Assembly: GCF_000372725.1 (NCBI RefSeq)
Contig: NW_005197128.1
Location: 224,576-288,575 of the forward strand
DNA: 64,000 nt
Direction: 5' to 3'
From: Emiliania huxleyi CCMP1516
Taxonomy: Eukaryota > Haptophyta > Isochrysidales > Noelaerhabdaceae
Of the stretch, positions 51,576 to 60,107 are shown piece by piece. Position numbers and translations under genes: made by a program. The first letter of the stretch is position 1. Every line of letters starts with the position of its first letter. The notes under the pieces are model-generated. The model was not told the DNA's origin and searched no databases. It worked only from the letters and a program-made list of their open reading frames with translations.

Positions 51576-52205
51576 CTTCAGGGACAGCTTTTCAGAAGCA
51601 TTCCGCTCCAACTTGTCACTCTCACTCAGCGTCATAGCATTCGAGCGTGCCGTGCGCGGGGTGCGGTCCCGCCGCGGTCGAGTTGTAGCAGCCGAAAAGC
51701 AAGGGCCAGACTCGCTCGAGCCCGTCCACGCCTTCGTATGTTCGGCCGCGCAGCACCACAGGCGCGTGATGCTCGGCAAAGGTGCGGTAGTAGGCAGCCC
51801 ACTGCTCTTGTGGGGTGGCGTGGATGCGGCGGGCGGAGACGGCGAAGCAGCCGCGCTTTGGGAAGACGTAGTCTCGGGCGCAGTTGAGTCGGATGGCGCC
51901 CGTCTTCCGACCCAGGGCGAGGACGTGCTTACCGTTTGCTCGCCCAGCACCGGCGCAGACGTCGTGTACGATGCCCAGCTCGCTGCTCAGCGACACGAAG
52001 CCAAGGTCAGCGCGTGAAGCCAGCTTGCGAAGCGCGTCCTTGAAGCTTAGCGGGTTCCTGATGTGGCTCCTCCACGGGCTGAGCTTGAACTCCCCCGGGT
52101 CGGCCGCCCTGTTCACGCGCGCGCGAGACGTGCAGACAGGGTTGCCAGGTGAGAGCGAATGGCGCGGTTCACGCCTCGCACAACAGAGAGAGAGATGCGC
52201 TCTGC
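51576..52205 (-). pseudogene. rearranged partial copy of the DUF3431 gene
   Basis: Bases 51576-52105 equal 57584-58113, with one difference noticed by eye (51845 region), covering the last ~160 codons and 46 bases beyond the stop. Directly attached, 52104-52205 is an inverted copy of about 58790-58887, sequence upstream of the intact gene. The middle and N-terminal coding parts are missing. So this is a non-functional, rearranged segmental copy rather than a processed one. Confidence 0.9.
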
Positions 52206-52435
52206 ATGGTGATATGGCGGGATATGGCGGGATACCGGGAGATACCGGGAGTCGAGATACCGGGAGATACCAGGAGATACGAGATACGGGCAGATACGAG
52301 ATACGGGGGGAGATACGGGCAGATACGGGGAGATGCGAGGATATGCAGGGAGATACGGGGAGATACTACGGGGAGATACTACGGGGAGATACGGATTACG
52401 GCCAGATATTGGAGTATGGAGAGATACATCAAGAT
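52205..52435 (+). repeat. GATACCGGGA / GATACGGGGA repeats
   Basis: Irregular array of GATATGGCGG, GATACCGGGA and GATACGGG-type 10-bp units downstream of the GH51 gene; same style as the intronic arrays but apparently intergenic. Confidence 0.8.
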
Positions 52436-52568
52436 ACCGCAAAAAAACCGTCCGCACTCGGGCTCGGTGGGCTGGTGCGCGATCTTCGCGGCGAAAAAGA
52501 GGACACAGAGAGAGACCGACCCCGGACTATCTGCTGAGTCTCTGCACCAGTGTGCTCAAACGCGCTAA

Positions 52569-55222
52569 CTAAACGGCGGCAAAAGCCCCGGCACGGCGCG
52601 ACAGCGGCGCCTTGAGTACAGACACGGACCAAGGGGGCAGCTCCAGCGAGGCAGCGCTGCTCACTGACCGCCGCCGTACCCCCACACGGCGCGGGTACTC
52701 GAACGAGTTGACGTCGCCCTCCGCTCCCGAGATCCACGAGAGAGTGGCGAGGCCGACGCCGCTATGCCCGTCGCCTTTGCCCGTCACCCGCAGCGCCACC
52801 GCCTGAGGCCCGTAGTTGACGAGCTTGACCTGCGCCTCACCGGAGGCCGAGGAGGAGACCGACGCGGCAAGCATCGTGCTCGGCGTGGCATCGCCGACGC
52901 AGCTGCCGCCATTGGCCCACGCGGTGCACGATGCTCCAGAGACACTCAAGCTGCTCCGTAGCAGTCCTGCGGGCTGGTGTGCCATGAAGAGCTTCTGCAC
53001 CGCCCAGCTTGGGTTGCCGAAGCTCGACGAGGAGCTGATCGAGATGGCCGACACACCCGACGAGCCGTGCCGGTCGTCCGGACGTGCCTGGGCGAGAGAG
53101 GTGGTGGCGGTGAGCGAGGTGGGGTGAGGGAAGGCAGGGGCGGCGAGAGGCGGCAAATTCGAGCTGTGCCAAGATCTCCGTACGAGACCACGATCTCGGC
53201 TAATCTCGGCTAATCTCGGCTGATCTTGGCCAGCAAGTCGCCGTACGTCGCGAGCGCGACGACGTCGCCGTTCGCCTCGATGCCGGCCATGTAGGCCGCC
53301 TCTGCCACCGCCGCACCGAGAGTGGTCGAGTTTGGGAAGAGCTTTCGCGGCGACGAGTACTCGGAGACAAAGACTTTCGGCTGGCCCGAGCGTGGATAAG
53401 CGTCAAACTCGTGCGCGTGCTGCAGCATGGCTGTCGGGTCGTGGCGCTGGTGCACGTCGAAGAAGTTGGCGAGCCTGCACAGTGTGGAGTTTAAGCGGCA
53501 TACGCGCGCATTGGTGGATAACAACTGTAGCAGCATGGGGTGGAGCCTGCTGACAGGGGCGCGCGTCTTCCGCAATCTAGGCTGGCGAGCGTGGCAATCG
53601 ACGGCTCCGCCTTGAGCACTGCGTCGAGCTGCGCCTGCGGTAAGGCAAGGCTAGCCTCTCTCCACGTGGTGTGGGGCGAGGGTGCGCATCTGTGTCCTCA
53701 CAAGCGAAGGGGCAGGAGCCACAACGCAATTCAGTGCATCTGTTAGCAAGGCCCGCACCTGCGTTTCGCAGCCAACCACGAGCGGGAGCGCCGGGTGGCG
53801 CGCACGCACCGCGCTCGCGATCGCCACAAAGTTGGCCGCGTACCCGTTCTCGTCGTGAGGCCTGCAATTTTCGTTGCCAATGCCGAGCGCGTGCAGCTCG
53901 TATGGTGCGGTGCGCCCCGCCGCCGCGCGCCGCGCGCCCCACGGCGTTGAGCTCGCGCCGCTCGCGTACCTTCGAGACGCGTCATGAACGTGTCATGGAC
54001 GTGTCATATGGTGGGGGGCGTCGAGCTCGCCGCTCGCGTACTCGATCGCGTCGAGCGCGTCTCGCACATAGGGCGCGAGCTGCTCCACGCCGCTTACACA
54101 CCTGCCAGACATGCCATATGGACGTGGAATGGACGTGGCAAGGACATGCCCGAGGTGGCCAGCGTCTGCGCGCCCTCTCTTTGAGCAGCCGGCATTCACG
54201 ACGAGCAGCGGCTTTGCGCCGACGTCGTCCGCCATCTGGAGGAGCTCGAACATGCCTGTGAAGATAGAAAGGGTAGCATATAGCGCAGAAAGGGTGTGAA
54301 GACAGGAGACAGGCCATGCCGATCCCATCGTCAGTCCAGTAGCGCCAAACGTCGTTGTAGTGGCCGGGGCGGGTCTCGATCGGGCCCAGCGTCCTCTTCC
54401 ACACCCAGCCGTTCGCGAGCTTATCCCCCTCGACGTAGCAGCCGCCAGGCGTGCGAAGGACGGCCGGCCGTGACTCGCTGACCCTGGGAGAAGGCGTAGG
54501 CGTGGCGTGTGAGGGCGTGACGCAGCGGGCATCGGTGGCGTGGAGGCGCGGGCGTGGCATGCGCGCCAATCTGCCACGTCGGTGCGCAGCCCGTTTGATC
54601 GGCCGAGAAAGGTCTGCTGCGGGAAGAGCGAGATCACTGTCGCCCCGACGCGGCACCTGCCGCTGGCACTCGCTACGAGACGCAAACGGCAGCTCTCGCA
54701 CGCCTCGCTCGCGACAAGTGTCGCAGTGAGCTGCTGCCAGCGGGGCAGCGCCTTGCCTGCGCACAGCAGCTCTACGCTGCCGATTGGTGCGCCGCCGTCA
54801 AGCAGCGTCGCTGTGAGCGAGCCGTTGTGGCTTTCAAAGCCGCGTGTTGTTGCCCAGAGCGAGAGACGCAGCTTCTCGCCCTTTTGCGCAGCAAAGCCAC
54901 CCGCCAGAAATCCATTGTTGATCGCGACCGCGTCGGAACCGTCGCTTGGACGCAACCACAGCGCGTGAGGCACTGCAACGTTCAAAGGCATAGAGTCGTC
55001 TCGTGTCACGTCGCCACCAGCGCTGTACCAGCCCTCGTCGCTTGCTGTGTCGGCGAGGCCGAACCCGAGTGCGCGGTTGGATAATTTCTCAGCGTAAATG
55101 CCGCCGTCAGCAGCGTGGAGGAAGTCCTCGAAGAATGAGCCGAACATGCCGGTTGGAGTGAGGATTGGCAGCGTGGGCTGGGAAAGGTTGAGAACGAGGG
55201 TAGCATTCCAAGTGGCGAGCAT
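52569..55222 (-). CDS. GH51 alpha-L-arabinofuranosidase
   Basis: Exons in transcript order: 55222-54567, 54483-54320, 54255-54174, 54101-54042, 53969-53759, 53634-53591, 53474-53231, 53087-52569; 659 aa, all phases close. N-terminal carbohydrate-binding-like part (SFFEDFLHAADGGIYAEKLS), then the TIM-barrel: VLRTPGGCYVEGDKLANGWV, YWTDDGIGMFELLQMADDVG, HALGIGNENCRPHDENGYAA (acid/base Glu in GNEN) and PKVFVSEYSS (nucleophile Glu in SEY). A beta-sandwich completes the fold (SFGNPSWAVQKLF, WISGAEGDVNSFEYPRR, LELPPWSVSVLK). Releases terminal arabinofuranose from glycans. Five donors are GC, two GT. A secretion signal is not visible at this start; a 5' exon may exist. Confidence 0.92.
53475..53590 (-). 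repeat. 116-bp intron with exact 8-bp boundary repeat
   Basis: GC donor and next exon both begin GCTCGCCA. Confidence 0.8.
53970..54041 (-). repeat. 72-bp intron, GACACGTCC family, 25-bp duplication
   Basis: Donor side GTACGCGAGCGGCGAGCTC resembles exon start GTACGCGAGCGGCGCGAGC. The 3' part reads GACACGTCCATGACACGTTC then ATGACGCGTC. Confidence 0.85.
54102..54173 (-). repeat. 72-bp intron, GACACGTCC family
   Basis: GC-AG intron of the GH51 gene; sense reads GGGCATGTCCTTGCCACGTCC then ATTCCACGTCC before the acceptor. Confidence 0.75.
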
Positions 55223-55503
55223 GTTGAAATAGGCCTCCGACTTGCGTCGGCAGTGCGAAGTCGGCGTGGCTCAACTGGGTGGTGGCTCGTGGGTGGCGGC
55301 GTGTTGTCGCATCCGCGCGGAGTCTGTTTTGCGAGGGCTTTGTTGTATTGTTCTTTCTTTCTGAGCTTAGCCTTCGATGTTATGAAAACACGCAAGGCGG
55401 ACATGGCATATCGCTCTCGGTTTCTTTCTTCATCTTGATCGGCGAACTACCTTTGCGACAAGGGCGATTGCAAAAGATCTATGGCCGAGTTCCACCCCAT
55501 CCA

Positions 55504-55521
55504 GCTGGCTGTAACGGGGGG

Positions 55522-55605
<84 letters not shown>
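55504..55605 (+). repeat. (GA)n microsatellite
   Basis: About 95 bases of pure GA after a short G run. Confidence 0.95.
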
Positions 55606-55606
<1 letters not shown>

Positions 55607-55621
55607 TGCCGAATGCGTAGG

Positions 55622-55712
55622 AGTGGCCAACGGAGGCGGGCGTGCCGCCACTCGAGGCGTTGCCAACGCCCGTCGAGGTCTTGAGGAGGGGCGTCCAGAG
55701 CTTGACTGTTTT
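55622..55712 (-). mobile_element. fragment of the 40-kb retroelement-like sequence
   Basis: Nearly the same as 40405-40500 (TGGCCAACGGAGGCGGGCGT through GGGGCGTCCAGAGCTTGACT), lacking a few bases. Confidence 0.75.
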
Positions 55713-55958
55713 TGTTGTCTGCAAGCTGCAACGGAGGTCGGAGCTGGCGGACCTGCGAGCTGCATGTGCATCTATCTATGTCTGAACCGATGAGAAAATT
55801 TTGACATTGCGACTTGTAAGCGTGGGGGACGTCGATATTCGACTCAGTCGACAGTCCGGGAATTACGCCTCGCGTCTAGGACTAGACTTTCGCGACATCG
55901 GGACTCAGACGATTTCCTAACCCAGACCGCCTTTGAGTCGACGCAGAGTCTGCACTGG

Positions 55959-57583
55959 TCAGTCGAAATGCAGCGCGTCTTCGTGTGCGCCCCCCTTGTG
56001 CTCCTTCTTCCTCTTCTTGACCAGGAGCCGGCCGGGCGCGCTGTCCCGGTCGAGGCCGTCGAAGATCCTGAGCGCGTTGTCGATCGCCTGCTCGGGCACT
56101 CTCGGGCACTGCTCTCGGGTGATCTCGGGTGGTAATCTCGGTGGTCTCGCGCGGTCTCGAGTGTGGCTTGTCTCGAGATGGCCGCCTGGTCCATGTTGAA
56201 GTACTTATAGTTTGCCAGCCGGCCCACGAAGTGCACGCCCTTGAGCGCCTCCTTGTCCGCGAGCGCCTGATCTCGGAGCAATCTCAAGGTAGAGCCGGAG
56301 GAGAGAGTCTCGGCCCCTTTGAGTCGTCTCGGGGGAGGGAGAAGGGGGGGGGGGGGGACACGCGCGCCTTGTACTTTGCGTACAGCGCGTGGTTGCGCGG
56401 GTTCGGCACCGGGTAGTACGGCTCGCCGTCCGCGCCGCTCGTCTCGCGCACCTGTCCACAGCTTTGCGCCTGTCGAGAGGCGCTATTCACAGCTCGGTGC
56501 GACCAAAGACCGCTCGTCTCCGCGCGCCACGACGGTGTGGTTGCTGCGCGGCTGGCCGGGGTAGTGCTTGTACCTGTGAATGAATGAGCGAGTAGTCATC
56601 GTCTAAATAAGTTGGCCGTCCCACGGGGCAGAGCTCGTACTCAGTCGAGCGAGTGAAGGGGACGGCCATCTCGGGATAGTTGACGGACGTGCCTATTTCT
56701 TCCGAGAACGGCGTTCAAAACACTCGGTGTCGAAACACCTCTCTGACGCGCTCGACTTAGTCTGCCCGGCTGGTAGTACCCGTGCTCTCCGATGTTGAGC
56801 ACGGCCAGCTTCTCGAAGCGGAGCGAGCGGTACGTCAGCTTTGGCAGGCCCGAGTCGGCGAAGTAGTGGTCGATCGGGCCGGTGAAAATGAGCTTGCCGC
56901 ACCGGCCGGCGAGGCGCTGCTGCACGTCGAACCAGTCAACGCCCAGCACGAGGTCGATGAGAGGGTCGCTCAAGACGCCCGCCATCCACCGTGTGTACCC
57001 GTCCCTCGGCTGGCTCTGGTAGCGGTCGGTGAAGTAGCGGTTGTCGAAGTCGCTGCGAACCGAGATCCTCCCCGTCACGAGCGCGTCGAGCTGCGACGGG
57101 TCGACGCCCCACTGCTTAAGCGTGTAGCCGCGGTAGAATTGGTTGTACGCCGCCCTGCCGACGCTCGCCACCGACTGCTGCTCCGAGTTTGAGCACCCTC
57201 CCGGGCCGCACGGCTCTGCGATCTTTGCGAGGAAGGCCGCCGTCTCATTCTCGCCCATGAGGTGCTGGTCGTAGATCGTGTTGAGCGTCTCGGTGTTGAG
57301 CGGGAAGGGGACAAACCGGCCCTCGGACCAGGCCAGCTTCTTGTGGTAGTAGTGCGCCCAGCGGCCGAACCGCTTCACGTAGTCCCAGACGTTTGTCAGC
57401 TTGGTGTGGAAGTTGTGCGGGCCGTACCTGCTCAGAGCAGGGGCAGGCTGGCTGAGGTGGGGAGGCGGGCGGAGGTGGGGAGGCGGAGGGACGGAGGCGG
57501 GGAGAGGGCAGGGCGGACAGATTGAGCCGGAGTCCGGTCTGGTCGTCGAGAAAGTCGTAGCAGTTGCCGGCGATGTGGCGCCG
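55959..57583 (-). pseudogene. UDP-galactopyranose mutase, 5'-truncated
   Basis: Exons in transcript order: 57583-57528 (partial), 57427-56766, 56692-56641, 56573-56531, 56451-56368, 56266-56186, 56087-55959; 368 residues, phases close. Reads HIAGNCYDFLDD, RYGPHNFHTKLTNVWDYVKR, YHKKLAWSEGRFVPFPLNTE, YRGYTLKQWGVDPSQLDAL, FTDRYQSQPRDGYTRWMAG, YKHYPGQPRSNHTVVRETSG, GEPYYPVPNPRN and GRLANYKYFNMDQAIDNAL, the eukaryotic UGM pattern. It converts UDP-Galp to UDP-Galf using reduced FAD. The N-terminal Rossmann segment (GxGxxG) is missing. Homology stops exactly at 57583/57584, the edge of the 530-bp duplication shared with 51576-52105. So it is either broken by rearrangement or its first exon lies far upstream, beyond the DUF3431 gene. 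Confidence 0.85.
56452..56530 (-). repeat. 79-bp intron, TGTGAACAG family, with exon duplication
   Basis: Sense strand starts with a ~20-base near-copy of the next exon (GGAGACGAGCGG against CGAGACGAGCGG) and ends GCTGTGAATAGCGCCTCTCG ... CTGTGGACAG. This parallels the NeuB-gene intron 2131-2199 in both parts. Confidence 0.8.
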
Positions 57584-57629
57584 CTTCAGGGACAGCTTTT
57601 CAGAAGCATTCCGCTCCAACTTGTCACTC

Positions 57630-58670
57630 TCACTCAGCGTCATAGCATTCGAGCGTGCCGTGCGCGGGGTGCGGTCCCGCCGCGGTCGAGTTGTAGCAGC
57701 CGAAAAGCAAGGGCCAGACTCGCTCGAGCCCGTCCACGCCTTCGTATGTTCGGCCGCGCAGCACCACAGGCGCGTGATGCTCGGCAAAGGTGCGGTAGTA
57801 GGCAGCCCACTGCTCTTGTGGGGTGGCGTGGATGCGGCGGGCGGAGACTGCGAAGCAGCCGCGCTTTGGGAAGACGTAGTCTCGGGCGCAGTTGAGTCGG
57901 ATGGCGCCCGTCTTCCGACCCAGGGCGAGGACGTGCTTACCGTTTGCTCGCCCAGCACCGGCGCAGACGTCGTGTACGATGCCCAGCTCGCTGCTCAGCG
58001 ACACGAAGCCAAGGTCAGCGCGTGAAGCCAGCTTGCGAAGCGCGTCCTTGAAGCTTAGCGGGTTCCTGATGTGGCTCCTCCACGGGCTGAGCTTGAACTC
58101 CCCCGGGTCGGCCTGCATGAAGACGTGAAGATCGGTCGGTGATGAGGCGTCAATCTTTGCGAGCTCGCCGAGGAATCCCTCGCTCTCACGCCCCACGGTC
58201 GGGCGATCGGACTGCACGTGCTCCATGCACAGGGCGTGCTCCGGCCTCGTCGTCAATTTCTGCATGCCGCATTTGTGGACCACCCGAATGCGCAGGCCCG
58301 AGAGAAAATCGCAGGGTGGGAGCCAGTCGACGTCCTCTTTGCAGTTGACGACGTGAAGAGTCACTTTCATCCAACCGGCTGGGGCGAAGGTTTTGCGTGG
58401 CTGTGGCGATGGTCGCCCGCAGCCTCTGGCAAAGTTGTCGAGCCCGGCTGGAGCGATGCACGAGCGAGCCGGCTCTAGCGGCGACGGCGACGGCTGATCG
58501 CCCAGCCGCTGCGGCGAAGCCTGCCCACCCAGCCGCCACTGCTCCCAGAGCTTCTTCTCGCTGCGCAAGTGGTCGAGCTCGCGCTGCATCTCACCAATCG
58601 CCTCGACCAAGTCCGGCCGAGCGGTTGTCTTGCCCAGGAGCAGCGGCAGCAGCGTGAGACCGCAAGTCAT
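57630..58670 (-). CDS. DUF3431-family type II membrane protein
   Basis: 346 aa from ATG 58670, chosen because MTCGLTLLPLLLG forms a signal-anchor. A coiled coil follows (AIGEMQRELDHLRSEKKLWE), then VTLHVVNCKEDVDWLPPC, RIRVVHKCG, PTVGRESEGFL and TDLHVFMQADPGEF, the conserved segments of DUF3431 (VVNYKED, NVGREA, FLQGD pattern), a lumenal family thought to be glycosyltransferase-related. An upstream in-frame stretch without ATG stays open for ~64 codons. The last third is duplicated at 51576-52105. The truncated UGM follows 46 bases after the stop on the same strand. Confidence 0.75.
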   Translation of the reverse strand: MTCGLTLLPLLLGKTTARPDLVEAIGEMQRELDHLRSEKKLWEQWRLGGQASPQRLGDQPSPSPLEPARSCIAPAGLDNFARGCGRPSPQPRKTFAPAGWMKVTLHVVNCKEDVDWLPPCDFLSGLRIRVVHKCGMQKLTTRPEHALCMEHVQSDRPTVGRESEGFLGELAKIDASSPTDLHVFMQADPGEFKLSPWRSHIRNPLSFKDALRKLASRADLGFVSLSSELGIVHDVCAGAGRANGKHVLALGRKTGAIRLNCARDYVFPKRGCFAVSARRIHATPQEQWAAYYRTFAEHHAPVVLRGRTYEGVDGLERVWPLLFGCYNSTAAGPHPAHGTLECYDAE

Positions 58671-60107
58671 TCCAAATGCGCCGAGGAGCTGTCCAGCTGC
58701 GGGGGACAGCCACGGAGCGGTGCAGTCCAACCAGCTGGTCCAGTGCGCGTATTTTTTCTTTTTCTCCCGGGTGAGCCTCTTTCCACACCGAGCGCATCTC
58801 TCTCTCTGTTGTGCGAGGCGTGAACCGCGCCATTCGCTCTCACCTGGCAACCCTGTCTGCACGACTCGCGCGCGCGTGAACAGGGCACTTCAGTCTGCAG
58901 GGGCTCCAGGCCCCAAATGACGTGTGAGTGTTAGAGTTGTTTGGTATTGAAGGTATTGCTAAAAATCTCTGTCTAAGTCTTTTGCTAGGTCTTTGAGAGT
59001 TGTTGTTGTAGGTCTTTTGGGACGGTCAAGGGTATTCAAAGCTACGTCGCTTCTCAGCGAAAACACAAAGCTCGCTACGCAACCGAAGCCTGGTCAGCGC
59101 TTACGTGAAGTCCATAGTTAGAGGCTGCGCAGGCCGTCCCGTTTGCTGTTTGAAACGCCTGTTGCGCTGTGGCCGCTGCGCGCGCGCGCTGGGCGCTGGC
59201 CGCTGCCGGGGCTCTGTCTCACTCTCACGTGCCGCAATATGTGTCACACACGGCGGCTTCTGCCCCTCTCGATTGGTTCTACTTTCTACGCACACCTACC
59301 GGGGAAGGGGCGCTTGGGAGCGGGGGCGGGGGCGGGGGCGGGGGCGCGCAGCGCGGCTGCGCGGCGCGCGCAACAGAGGGTAGGGTGGGGAAGACGGCGA
59401 GGAGGGGGCGGCGGCGGCGGCGGCGGCGGCAGCGCGCGCGCGGCGCGCGCGAGGGGGGGCGGAGCAGCGACCGCTGGCGCGGCCGCTGCTCCGTCTGTGC
59501 CAGGGACGCGCGCTCTGCGCCGCTGCACAGAGCGCGCGTCAGGGCAAGGGGCATGCGTGGCGGCGCGGGACGCGCGGCGGCGGCGGCGAGCACGCTCCGT
59601 GAGCGGTGATGCGGCCGGGCGAGGGCGCGGCGGGTGACGGGTCAAGGGAGCAGCCCACACCCGGCGTCGCTTTTTGAGCGACGCCTGTGGTACGCCTGGG
59701 CCTGCACAGGGGCCGCAGGGCGGTCAGTTAGCCGCGGTGTAGGTAGGTGCGCGTGTTTTTCAGTGTACGTACTTTTAGCTTCCTGGGAGAAAAGAGAGGG
59801 GTCGTGTTCTCTCTCTCTCTCTCTCAGTGTATGTAGCTCTTACGTACATTCCCGTAGGAGACTCTGCTGACAGGGTTTGCGATGAGGAGCGACCCGAAGG
59901 GTTTCTCGGAGGTTAGTGCACCACTAACCGCCGAAGCGCAAGCGCTGGGAGCAAGAACACTACGACCTGGGTCGGGCTCATACTAGCACCCCACCTCGCG
60001 AGCCGACGTTTTTGACTTTGCCGCAGAGGCCGTCCCTAGCTGTGAACAGCAAAACGGGACAGTATTGCGCCCAGCTGATTGCGCCGCACCCTCAGCCCAA
60101 GAAAAGG
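58671..60107. other. no supported gene upstream of the ABC transporter
   Basis: Contains source sequence of the inverted duplicate (58790-58887), an inverted TAGCAATACCAAA-type motif near 58940, and very GC-rich CG/GGC runs at 59310-59600. A CCGCAG acceptor-like site at 60018-60027 could open an upstream part of the transporter exon. Confidence 0.45.
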
